A stretch of 64,000 nucleotides of DNA. Origin: Microvirga sp. BSC39. GTDB lineage: Bacteria > Pseudomonadota > Alphaproteobacteria > Rhizobiales > Beijerinckiaceae. Every line of letters begins with the position of its first letter. Position 1 is the stretch's first letter. The position numbers and the translations under genes were made by a program. The notes beneath the pieces are model-generated. The model worked only from the letters and a program-made list of their open reading frames with translations, ran no database searches and had not been told where the DNA came from. The stretch lies in the NCBI RefSeq assembly GCF_000739015.1, contig NZ_JPUG01000077.1, positions 310,001 through 374,000 of the forward strand, written 5' to 3'. Below, in pieces: positions 32,194 to 40,262 of the stretch.

Positions 32194-33573
32194 TCAGACA
32201 ACAGGGACAGCTTGCCTCTCCAGGCGTCGGATTGTCCAGAACGCCGTGATGATGGCTGCAATACCGAACGCGACGGAGCCGAGTCCGATCCCGACGAGCG
32301 CGCCCTTCGGTCCTGCCATCTGGGCTCCGAAATAGGCGAATGGAATCATGCCGAGCGTCGCACGGCCCCAGTTGAAGAAGGTCGAGAGCAGGGGATAGCC
32401 GAGATTGTTGAAGGAGGCGTTCGACACCAGGACGAGGCCGATGAACAGCCAGATGAAGCCGCTGAGCTGGCAGAAGAACTGCACGAGCTCGGCCGTCCTC
32501 TCGGGCGCGTTGAAGGCCCGGGTCAGCGGCACCTGCACGAGGAACAGGATGAGCCAGACGCAACCCACATAGACCACCGTGATGGTAAGGGAATCCTTCA
32601 GGATCTGCTTCATGCGGTCGTAGCGCTGCGCACCCCAGTTCTGTCCGAGCACCGGTCCGATGGCGCCGGCCAGCGCGAACAGGCCGGCGAAGGCCACCGG
32701 CGTGACCCGGTCGATGATGGCGGAGGCCGCAATGATCTCGTCGCCGAACCGGGCGACCACGCCTGTGAAGAAGGCATTCGCCGCCGGAGCCGCGATGTTG
32801 GTCAGGATGGCCGGTATCGCGATGGCCAGGAAGGGGCGCGCATCGTTCAGCAATCCCTTCCATGTGGGAAGGGCCAGCAGGTTGTGGACGCGTGTCACAT
32901 AGCGGAAGCTCACATAGGCCATGACGAAGCGCGCGGTGCTGATCGCGACCGCCGCGCCGTTCGACTGCAGGTCAAGGCCGAAGATCAGGATCGGATCGAG
33001 AATGACCGTCACGATGGCGACGGAGAGCGTGGCATACATGCTCCGCTTGGCGTCGCCCGCTGCGCGAAGAACCGTGGAGAGCCCCATGCCGAGCGCCATC
33101 ACGGCATTGGTCGGCAGCGCGATCCAGAGAAAGCTCAGGGCAACGTCATAGGTCCGGTCATGTCCGCCGAGCGCTTTCAGAATGACGGGAAGCATGAGCA
33201 GAACGACGATGCTGATGGCGGCGGCGATCGCCGTCATGAGAATGCTGCACGATGTGGCGAGACGCCGCGCGTCGTCGGGCCGGCGCGCCCCGAGCGCCCG
33301 CGAGACGAGCGCTCCGATGGGGATCATCAGGCCCACATTGATCGAGATCGTGAAGAACATCACCACGGTAGCAAGACCGACGCCGGCCGTCATGCTCGGG
33401 TCGTTGAGCCAGGAGATGTAGAGGAGCGACACCAGATCGACGATGAAGATCGCGACAAGCCCAGCCGCGCCCGTTCCCGTCATGACGAGCACATGACGCA
33501 TGGTGGAGCCGGCGACAAAACGCGGCGTGTCGGCCTTGCGGCCCAGTTCTTCCGTCGAAGGACTTGCGTCCAT
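32194..33573 (-). CDS. MATE-family efflux transporter
   Basis: A 459-residue inner-membrane protein with 12 predicted helices in two related halves, typical of MATE/NorM-type cation-coupled drug efflux proteins (GAAGLVAIFIVDLVSLLYISW at the start; GAIGPVLGQNWGAQRYDRM mid-protein, the G-N-GA motif of MATE proteins). The start codon overlaps the stop of the KefB-type gene by one base (TGATG), so the two genes are co-translated. Confidence 0.93.
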   Translation of the reverse strand: MDASPSTEELGRKADTPRFVAGSTMRHVLVMTGTGAAGLVAIFIVDLVSLLYISWLNDPSMTAGVGLATVVMFFTISINVGLMIPIGALVSRALGARRPDDARRLATSCSILMTAIAAAISIVVLLMLPVILKALGGHDRTYDVALSFLWIALPTNAVMALGMGLSTVLRAAGDAKRSMYATLSVAIVTVILDPILIFGLDLQSNGAAVAISTARFVMAYVSFRYVTRVHNLLALPTWKGLLNDARPFLAIAIPAILTNIAAPAANAFFTGVVARFGDEIIAASAIIDRVTPVAFAGLFALAGAIGPVLGQNWGAQRYDRMKQILKDSLTITVVYVGCVWLILFLVQVPLTRAFNAPERTAELVQFFCQLSGFIWLFIGLVLVSNASFNNLGYPLLSTFFNWGRATLGMIPFAYFGAQMAGPKGALVGIGLGSVAFGIAAIITAFWTIRRLERQAVPVV

Positions 33574-35420
33574 CAGATGACCCCTTCGCCGAGGATGTCG
33601 CGTGTTTCAGGGCTGAGAGCCCTCGCCTTGCTGGCGGGAGCCGTGAGCGGCTCGGGGGTAATCTTGGAGCCCACCATGAGTTCCGCTCCACCCATGGTGC
33701 CAACCTCCTTCTGCAGGACGAGGCGGGCAATGTCGCGCTTGCGGACATCATTGGCAGCTTGCGCGGCCATTTCGGGATTTGTCCCGAGCTCCTCTAGGGC
33801 GGCGCGTCCGAACACGATGGCCGATTCGAAGACCTCGCGGATCTGGTAATCGACATCGCGGTTCATGAGTTCGATGGCATGAATGCGGTCGTAGGCGCGC
33901 ACGAAGCTGCGGGCGTTCTGGAAGTTCTCGTGAATGATCTCGATGATCTTCACCATGGCTTCCTGATCGTCGATGCAGATGCAGATCATCTCGGCCTTCT
34001 CGGCGCCCGCCGCGCGAAGCACGTCAAGGCGCGTCCCGTCGCCATAATAGACCTGAAGGCCGAAGCGGCCTGCGTCGCGGATGCGCTCCACATCCCTGTC
34101 GATCACCGTCGCCTGAATGCCTTGGGTCAGCAAAACCTGATTGACGATCTGCCCGAACCGACCGAAGCCGATCACGAGCACACGGCTCTCGAGTTCGCCT
34201 TCGGGCACGTTCAGCCCATGCAGATCGGGCTCGCCTTCGCTCCCGACGTGGTTTCTGAGAAACTTCTCGACGAGGGTGGACAGGAGCGGACCCAGCAGCA
34301 TGGTGATGGCGGCGAGCGCCGTGAGCGGCTGTGCCTCCGCCGGCGCCATGATGCCCAAGCCTGCCGCGACCGGGATCAGCACGAAGGCGAATTCGCCCGC
34401 CGTGCACAGAAGCGTACCGGACCGCAGACCGTCGCGCCAAGTTGCGCCGAACAGTCGCGACAGGACGGTGACGATCAAGGTCTTGCCCACGAGGATGACA
34501 GGCGCCGCAAGGGCGAGCATCAACCACTGCTCCCGGACGAGGGCAAGATCGATCGACATGCCCACGCTCATGAAGAACAGGCCCAGCAGCATGCCGCGGA
34601 AGGGCTCGATATCGGCCTCCAGCTGGTGCCGGAAATTGGACTCGGCGAGCAGCAGGCCTGCCAGGAAGGCCCCCATGGCCATGGACAGGCCGACCTCCTG
34701 CATGAGGAGCGCCGCGCCGAGCACCACGAGCAGGGCCGATGCGGTCATGACTTCGCGGGCGCCGCTGCGGGCGAGAATCCTGAAGAAGGGGTTGAGCCCA
34801 TAGCGGCCGATCAGCACGACGGCGGCGATGCCGAGAAGCGCCTCGCCGACCGTCAGAAGGCTGTCCGCGAGGGAGCCTTCGTCCGACACCCGCGATGCCA
34901 GCAGCGGCAGAATGGCCAGGAGCGGAACGACGGACAGATCCTGAAACAGCAGGATCGCGAAGGAGCGCTGGCCGTAAGGAGTCGGCAGGTCGTTTCGCTC
35001 CCCCAGCATCTGGAGGGCGATGGCCGTGGCCGAGAGCGCGACGGCAGCCCCGGTGACGAAGGAGGCCTCCGGCGAGAAGCCAATGGCCATGGCAGCAACG
35101 CCGATAAGGATGGCCGTGATGGCCAGCTGGGCAAAGCCGAGCCCGAAGATGTCGCGCTTCATCTCCCAGAGGTGGGACAGCTTGAGCTCGAGCCCGATGA
35201 TGAAGAGCAGAAGCACAACCCCGAGTTCGGCCACGGTCGCGATCGTCTGCGGGTCCTCCACCAGGCTCAGGCCCGATGGGCCGATGGCGACGCCGGCCGC
35301 CAGATAGCCGAGCACCGCGCTCAAGCCGATCAGCCGGAATACCGGCACGGCCACCACAGCGGCCGCGCAGAAGGTCAGGATGGGGGGAAGAAAGCTGACG
35401 TGGGACGCGGTGGATGCCAT
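33573..35420 (-). CDS. KefB-type monovalent cation:proton antiporter (CPA2)
   Basis: A 615-residue protein: about 12 membrane helices in the first 390 residues (the CPA2 Na+/H+ exchanger domain) and a TrkA-N Rossmann domain from about 415 (VLVIGFGRFGQIVNQVL) with a nucleotide site. It most resembles potassium efflux systems of the Kef/RosB type, which exchange K+ for H+ and can respond to ligand binding in the Rossmann domain. The ATG at 35420 was chosen because the longer frame to 35615 runs through the promoter region. It is upstream of, and overlaps, the MATE gene. Confidence 0.93.
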   Translation of the reverse strand: MASTASHVSFLPPILTFCAAAVVAVPVFRLIGLSAVLGYLAAGVAIGPSGLSLVEDPQTIATVAELGVVLLLFIIGLELKLSHLWEMKRDIFGLGFAQLAITAILIGVAAMAIGFSPEASFVTGAAVALSATAIALQMLGERNDLPTPYGQRSFAILLFQDLSVVPLLAILPLLASRVSDEGSLADSLLTVGEALLGIAAVVLIGRYGLNPFFRILARSGAREVMTASALLVVLGAALLMQEVGLSMAMGAFLAGLLLAESNFRHQLEADIEPFRGMLLGLFFMSVGMSIDLALVREQWLMLALAAPVILVGKTLIVTVLSRLFGATWRDGLRSGTLLCTAGEFAFVLIPVAAGLGIMAPAEAQPLTALAAITMLLGPLLSTLVEKFLRNHVGSEGEPDLHGLNVPEGELESRVLVIGFGRFGQIVNQVLLTQGIQATVIDRDVERIRDAGRFGLQVYYGDGTRLDVLRAAGAEKAEMICICIDDQEAMVKIIEIIHENFQNARSFVRAYDRIHAIELMNRDVDYQIREVFESAIVFGRAALEELGTNPEMAAQAANDVRKRDIARLVLQKEVGTMGGAELMVGSKITPEPLTAPASKARALSPETRDILGEGVI

Positions 35421-35626
35421 GGAGATCAGGGAGGTGAGAAGCTGTTGCACCTTTCTAGGGATTCTTGGGCTGAGGCGCGAGCGTTTATTGACAAGAGCCG
35501 GTCTTGTCCTGTGCCCCATCGCACGCACTCTTCCCGCAAGGGGGAGGGAACGGCACCGCCCTGCGCCGCGAATAAGCGTCGCTCCCGCTTGACAGGAAGG
35601 GCCTCGTCTCGCCACATCGCCTCATC

Positions 35627-36586
35627 ATGACGAAGCCATCCCTCGACATTCTGCTCTGTGCCCCGCGCGGCTTCTGCGCCGGGGTCGTCCGTGCCATCGA
35701 TGCCGTGGAGAAGGCGCTGGCGATCCATGGGGCGCCGGTCTATGTGCGCCACGAGATCGTTCACAACAAATATGTCGTGGAAAACCTGAAGCGGAAGGGC
35801 GCGGTCTTCGTCCGTGAGCTCGACGAGGTGCCGGACACGCAGGCGCCGGTGATCTTCTCGGCCCACGGGGTGGCCAAGTCGGTGCCGGAGGCGGCCGAGG
35901 CCCGCAACCTCTTCGCCATCGACGCCACCTGTCCGCTGGTGACCAAGGTCCACCGGGAGGCGCAGGTCCATTTCAAGCGGGGCCGTCACATCATCCTGAT
36001 CGGCCATGCCGGCCATCCCGAGGTCATCGGCACCATGGGCCAACTGCCCGAAGGCGCCGTCACCCTGGTCGAGACCGTGGACGACATCGCCCGTCTCCAG
36101 CCGGCCGATGCCGGCAATCTGGCCTTCGTGACGCAGACGACCCTCTCGGTCGACGACACGCAGGACATGGTGGATGCCCTCAAAGGGCGCTTTCCCGCCA
36201 TCGTCGGGCCGCACAAGGAAGACATCTGCTACGCCACCACCAACCGGCAGGGCGCGGTCAAGCGGGTGGCGCCGCAGGTCGAGGCCATGATCGTGGTGGG
36301 CTCGCCCAATTCCTCCAATTCCCAGCGCCTGCGGGAGGTCGCCGAGCGCGAGGGCTGCCCGCTGGTGAGGCTGATCCTGAGGGCCGAGGACATCGACTGG
36401 AGCCTGTTCGGCAGCATCCGGAGCCTCGGCATCACGGCAGGCGCCTCCGCGCCCGAGGTCCTGGTGGAGGAAATCATCGACGCTTTCGCCGAGCGCTACA
36501 CGGTCTCCGTCGAGAGCGTGTCGACGGCGGACGAGAGCGTGTTCTTTCCTTTGCCGCGCGAGTTGCGTGAGCAGGCGGCGGAGTAA
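35627..36586 (+). CDS. ispH: 4-hydroxy-3-methylbut-2-enyl diphosphate reductase
   Basis: A 319-residue enzyme of the MEP isoprenoid pathway that reduces HMBPP to IPP and DMAPP with a 4Fe-4S cluster. The three cluster cysteines are C17 (PRGFCAGV), C102 (DATCPLV) and C201 (DICYATTNRQ). The catalytic glutamate lies in HAGHPEV (E132), and the SxN-type substrate loop reads VVGSPNSSNSQRL. Length and order match the family. thrB and rnhA follow in the same orientation, with spacing of 3 bp to thrB, an arrangement common in related bacteria. Confidence 0.97.
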   Translation: MTKPSLDILLCAPRGFCAGVVRAIDAVEKALAIHGAPVYVRHEIVHNKYVVENLKRKGAVFVRELDEVPDTQAPVIFSAHGVAKSVPEAAEARNLFAIDATCPLVTKVHREAQVHFKRGRHIILIGHAGHPEVIGTMGQLPEGAVTLVETVDDIARLQPADAGNLAFVTQTTLSVDDTQDMVDALKGRFPAIVGPHKEDICYATTNRQGAVKRVAPQVEAMIVVGSPNSSNSQRLREVAEREGCPLVRLILRAEDIDWSLFGSIRSLGITAGASAPEVLVEEIIDAFAERYTVSVESVSTADESVFFPLPRELREQAAE

Positions 36587-36589
36587 GAG

Positions 36590-37555
36590 GTGGCGGTCTA
36601 TACGGAAGTCAGCGACGAGGAGCTCTCGGCGTTTCTCGAGACCTACGACATCGGCACGGTGCTCTCCTACAAGGGCATCGCCGAGGGCGTGGAGAACACC
36701 AATTATTTCCTCCACACCACCCAGGGCTCCTACATCCTGACCCTCTACGAGAAGCGGGTACGAGAGGCCGATCTGCCCTTCTTCCTCGGCCTGATGCAGC
36801 ATCTGGCGCAAAAGGGGCTGAACTGTCCGCTGCCGGTGAACAACCGGCGGGGCGAGCCCCTGGGGAGGGTCGCCGGGCGGCCCGCCGTGATCATCACGTT
36901 TCTGGAAGGGATCGCGGTGCGTCGTCCGACCGCCCAGCACTGCGGAGCCCTTGGCGGCGCGCTGGCGAAGCTGCACCTTGCTGGCCGGGATTTCGACGGG
37001 CACAGGCCCAACGCCCTCACGCTCGAGGCCTGGGCGCCGCTGTTCGCGCAGGCCGAGGCTCAGGCCGATACGGTGTCTCAAGGCTTGGCCGAGCGGACGC
37101 GGCGGGAACTGGCGAGCCTGGCTGAGGCTTGGCCGCGAGGCCTGCCCGCCGGCATCATTCATGCCGATCTGTTCACCGACAACGTGTTCTTCATCGGCTC
37201 CGAGGTGTCGGGGCTGATCGATTTCTATTTCGCCTGCACGGACGCTTTCGCCTATGACGTGGCCATCTGCCTCAACGCCTGGTGCTTCGAGATCGACGGC
37301 TCGTTCAACCTCACCAAGGGTCAGGCCATGCTGGCAGGTTATCAGGCCGTGCGGCGTCTGAATGCGGACGAGGTCGAGGCGCTGCCCACCCTCTGCCGCG
37401 GCTCGGCCATGCGCTTCATGCTGACCCGCTTGGTGGACTGGCTGAATGTGCCGCCGGGTGCGCTGGTGAAGCCCAAGGATCCGCTTGAATACGACCGCAA
37501 GCTCAACTTCCACCGGCATGTGAGGCATGCGCGCGAATACGGGTTAGAGGCATGA
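36590..37555 (+). CDS. thrB: Homoserine kinase (APH-fold type)
   Basis: A 321-residue enzyme that phosphorylates L-homoserine for threonine synthesis. The kinase belongs to the aminoglycoside-phosphotransferase fold: the catalytic loop is IIHADLFTDNVFF (HxD-x4-N) and the metal site is GLIDFYFAC. The start is a GTG (MAVYTEVSDEEL), which matches the usual ThrB N-terminus; GGAG lies about 6-9 bases upstream within the ispH end. The 3' end overlaps rnhA by 4 bp (ATGA). Its pathway partner thrC lies at 44623-46038. Confidence 0.95.
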   Translation: MAVYTEVSDEELSAFLETYDIGTVLSYKGIAEGVENTNYFLHTTQGSYILTLYEKRVREADLPFFLGLMQHLAQKGLNCPLPVNNRRGEPLGRVAGRPAVIITFLEGIAVRRPTAQHCGALGGALAKLHLAGRDFDGHRPNALTLEAWAPLFAQAEAQADTVSQGLAERTRRELASLAEAWPRGLPAGIIHADLFTDNVFFIGSEVSGLIDFYFACTDAFAYDVAICLNAWCFEIDGSFNLTKGQAMLAGYQAVRRLNADEVEALPTLCRGSAMRFMLTRLVDWLNVPPGALVKPKDPLEYDRKLNFHRHVRHAREYGLEA

Positions 37556-38019
37556 ACGATACCAAGCGCGTGATGATCTACACGGACGGCGCCTGCTCGG
37601 GAAATCCCGGGCCGGGTGGCTGGGGGGCGATCCTGCTCTTCGACGGACGCGAGAAGGAAGTTTCCGGCGGGGAGGCGCACACCACCAACAACCGCATGGA
37701 GATCCGGGCCGCCATCGAGGGGCTCAATGCCCTCAAGCGCGCCTGCGCGGTCGACCTGTTCACGGATTCCCAATACGTGCGCCAAGGCATCACCCAGTGG
37801 ATGCACAACTGGAAGCGGCGCGGCTGGCGCACCGCCGACAACAAGCCGGTGAAGAACGAGGATCTCTGGCGGGAACTGGACGAGGCGGCTGCCCGCCACG
37901 ACGTCGCCTGGCACTGGGTGAAGGGCCACGCGGACGACCCGATCAATATCCGCGTCGACGAGCTGGCGGTTGCCGCGATGCAGCCGTTCAAGAAGAACGG
38001 CCGGAGGGCCAGCGTCTGA
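37552..38019 (+). CDS. rnhA: Ribonuclease HI
   Basis: A 155-residue RNase H that cleaves the RNA strand of RNA:DNA hybrids. The catalytic residues are D12 (YTDGACSG), E50 (NNRMEI), D72 (FTDSQY) and D136 (RVDELA), with the assisting H126 in GHADDP. The core length matches E. coli RNase HI. It overlaps thrB by 4 bp. The C-terminal tail is basic (KKNGRR). It is followed by an intergenic palindrome, then the convergent peroxiredoxin gene. Confidence 0.97.
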   Translation: MNDTKRVMIYTDGACSGNPGPGGWGAILLFDGREKEVSGGEAHTTNNRMEIRAAIEGLNALKRACAVDLFTDSQYVRQGITQWMHNWKRRGWRTADNKPVKNEDLWRELDEAAARHDVAWHWVKGHADDPINIRVDELAVAAMQPFKKNGRRASV

Positions 38020-38038
38020 CCTTTCGTGCAAACCCCGA

Positions 38039-38148
38039 AGTCATGGCCGTCCCCGGACTTGATCCGGGGATCAGTCCCGGCCATTCCGATGCTGCGGAGC
38101 GCTGCGCTTTTCCCAAACGAGATCACCGGCGCAAGGCCGGTGATGACG
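38039..38148. repeat. Palindromic intergenic element, copy 2 (110 bp)
   Basis: It shares the body of the element at 6084-6174: GTCATGGCC near the left end, CCGATGCTG in the middle and GCAAGGCCGGTGATGACG at the right end, plus an extra inner inverted arm (CCCCGGA-CTTGA-TCCGGGG). It lies between the convergent rnhA and peroxiredoxin genes. Confidence 0.75.
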
Positions 38149-38179
38149 AGAGGTTAGTTTTCCAACAGTCCGGAAACGA

Positions 38180-38662
38180 TCAGAGATCCTTCAGGAGGTT
38201 CTCGGCGCCGGAATGCTGCGCCTTGGAGGGGGCATCCTCCACGTTCAGCGCCTTCACCACGCCGTCCTCGACCACCATGGAGTAGCGCTGCGAGCGGGTG
38301 CCGAGGCCGAAGCCTGCCCCATCCATGGACAGGCCGATGGCCTTGGCGAAATCCGCGTTGCCGTCGGAGAGGAACTCGATGCCTTCGGCTTCCGAGGCCT
38401 TGCCCCAGGCCTCCAACACGAACACGTCGTTGACCGCGGTCACCAGAATTGCATCGACGCCCTTGGCCAGGATCTCGCTCTTCTTCTGCACGTAGCCGGG
38501 CAGGTGGTTGCGGTGGCAGGTGGGCGTGAAGGCGCCGGGGACGGCGACGAGAACCACCTTGCGGCCCTTGAAGAGGTCGTCCGTGGTCTTGGCGACAGGA
38601 CCATCGGAGGTCATGACGCGGAAGGTAACCTGGGGCAGGCGTTCGCCGACCTGAATGGGCAT
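38180..38662 (-). CDS. Peroxiredoxin (Prx5/glutaredoxin-type)
   Basis: A 160-residue peroxiredoxin. The peroxidatic Cys is C49 in VPGAFTPTCHRNHLPGY, the signature of the Prx5 (AhpE/hybrid-type) group. The remainder shows the thioredoxin-like fold (VVLVAVPGAF, DAILVTAVND, FGLGTRSQRYSMVVEDG). No second conserved Cys is visible in the family position, so it is probably a 1-Cys or glutathione/glutaredoxin-dependent form. It detoxifies peroxides in the cytoplasm. Confidence 0.93.
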   Translation of the reverse strand: MPIQVGERLPQVTFRVMTSDGPVAKTTDDLFKGRKVVLVAVPGAFTPTCHRNHLPGYVQKKSEILAKGVDAILVTAVNDVFVLEAWGKASEAEGIEFLSDGNADFAKAIGLSMDGAGFGLGTRSQRYSMVVEDGVVKALNVEDAPSKAQHSGAENLLKDL

Positions 38663-38701
38663 GGACGGTTCTCCAAAGCTATGCCGTTGAATGCATGATT
38701 C

Positions 38702-39526
38702 CTAGCGCGGCTGGCCGTTCGCGTCGAGGCTGACTTCCGTCTCAATGGCCCGGTCGCCGGCGACCAGGGTCAGGCGCAAGGAAACGGAGCCCGAGGCATC
38801 CTTCGGCTTCTCCTCGACCGTGACGGTGAAGCGGTCACCGTCGGCCGGGTGGGAAGCGGAGAAGAACCAGTTCTCCGGTCCCTCGGGGAAGAGAGCGGGT
38901 TTCGTGCCCGACGGCGCCCGGACCGTGACGGCGAAGGCGGGCTTGTCCTGGTTGAGGGGAGCGACGGACAGGATCGAAAGATCGGCCTGGGCTCCCAGCT
39001 TTTGGGGGAGCGGAACCTTGGCCAGGGCAGCCTCGATGGCCTTGCGCTCGGAATCGGCACCGGTCAGATCCAAGGTCATGTCCGCATGGGCCGGGATGCA
39101 GATGTCGTTGCAGACACCGTATTCCAGGGCCAGGGTGAGCTTGACGGGCTTCGTCGGATCCTTGGGCCTAACGAGGATCGGGATCACGGCCTGCTTGCCG
39201 TAGACATAGGCCACCCCTGCCGCATCCTCATGCCGCTTCGGGGCCGGCCAGCGGATCTCGGTGCTGGCCACGTTGTCCGATCCCGACCAGTCGAACCGGG
39301 GCGGCAGGCCTGAATCGCCCGGCGTGCGCCAGTAGGTCTTGAAGCCCTGGTCGAGGGTGATCTCGACGCCTGCGAGCCAATGCTCTCCCTGCTGTCCTCC
39401 GCCGATCAGGCGGGCACGGGAATGGAACCCCTGAGTGGAGGCGGAAGGCTTCACCGGTTGCGCTACGGCGGCAAAGGACAAAACACAAAAAAACGCAACC
39501 GAAGCGGCGCGGAACATGGATGCCAT
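38702..39526 (-). CDS. Periplasmic protein with DsbD-like N-terminal domain
   Basis: A 274-residue secreted protein. The signal peptide is residues 1-22 (FRAASVAFFCVLSFAAVAQ). The rest resembles the immunoglobulin-like alpha domain of thiol:disulfide interchange protein DsbD (DUF3576/DsbC-type), with paired cysteines in GVCNDICIP near residue 139-144 that could take part in dithiol transfer. The membrane and thioredoxin domains of DsbD are missing. The start at 39526 has GGGAGG about 10 bases upstream; the longer frame to 39586 lacks a signal at its N-terminus. It is divergent from yqgE. Confidence 0.8.
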   Translation of the reverse strand: MASMFRAASVAFFCVLSFAAVAQPVKPSASTQGFHSRARLIGGGQQGEHWLAGVEITLDQGFKTYWRTPGDSGLPPRFDWSGSDNVASTEIRWPAPKRHEDAAGVAYVYGKQAVIPILVRPKDPTKPVKLTLALEYGVCNDICIPAHADMTLDLTGADSERKAIEAALAKVPLPQKLGAQADLSILSVAPLNQDKPAFAVTVRAPSGTKPALFPEGPENWFFSASHPADGDRFTVTVEEKPKDASGSVSLRLTLVAGDRAIETEVSLDANGQPR

Positions 39527-39632
39527 GGAACTGACGCCTCCCTGAGGCACTTCCCTTATGCGTTTATTCTCGGGTCTGCCATCCACGATCCTGTGATCGG
39601 GCGGGCAAGTCCGGCAAGGCAGATTGTAGGAT

Positions 39633-40244
39633 ATGGGCTCTCACATTTCACCGTACGGAACCGAATCAACTTACCTCGATGGGCAGCTTCTCGTGGCGAT
39701 GCCGGGGATGATGGACGAACGGTTCGCCCGGGCCGTCATCTTCATCTGCGCCCATTCGTCGGAAGGAGCGATGGGCATCATCCTCAACCGGCCTGCCGCC
39801 AACGTGACCATGCCCGACCTGCTGGTTCAGCTCGAGATCGTTCCCGAGGTGGAGCGCATCCGCCTGCCGCAGAAGGTGGGCAACATGCAGGTGCTCATGG
39901 GCGGCCCGGTGGAGACGAGCCGCGGTTTCGTTCTCCATTCGCCGGATTTCCACCTTGCCCAGTCGACCCTGCCTATCGACGACAGCATCTGCCTGACGGC
40001 CACCATCGACATCCTGCGCGCCATCGCGGCCGGTCGCGGACCCCAGAATGCCGTGCTGGCGCTGGGTTATGCCGGCTGGGGTGCAGGCCAGCTGGAGATG
40101 GAGATGCAGGCCAATGGCTGGCTCAACACGCCGGCCGACGCGGAAATCGTCTTCAACACGGCGGCGGATGTGCGCTACGAGATGGCCCTGCGCCGGATCG
40201 GCATCGAGCCGGCCATGCTGTCCATGGAAGCTGGCCACGCCTGA
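39633..40244 (+). CDS. yqgE: YqgE/AlgH family protein
   Basis: A 203-residue soluble protein of the UPF0301 (YqgE/AlgH) family. Family markers are LDGQLLVAMPGM at the N-terminus, RAVIFICAHSSEGAMGIILNRPA, and YAGWGAGQLEMEMQANGWL near residues 150-165. Biochemical function is unsettled. It is monocistronic and convergent with the EAL gene that ends at 40263. Confidence 0.95.
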   Translation: MGSHISPYGTESTYLDGQLLVAMPGMMDERFARAVIFICAHSSEGAMGIILNRPAANVTMPDLLVQLEIVPEVERIRLPQKVGNMQVLMGGPVETSRGFVLHSPDFHLAQSTLPIDDSICLTATIDILRAIAAGRGPQNAVLALGYAGWGAGQLEMEMQANGWLNTPADAEIVFNTAADVRYEMALRRIGIEPAMLSMEAGHA

Positions 40245-40262
40245 TCTGGCGCCCCGGACTGC

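Noticed and set aside
32212..35630. Two long plus-strand frames (545 and 583 residues) opposite the MATE and KefB-type genes
   Set aside because: They are antisense to clear transporter genes, with no family similarity and skewed composition.
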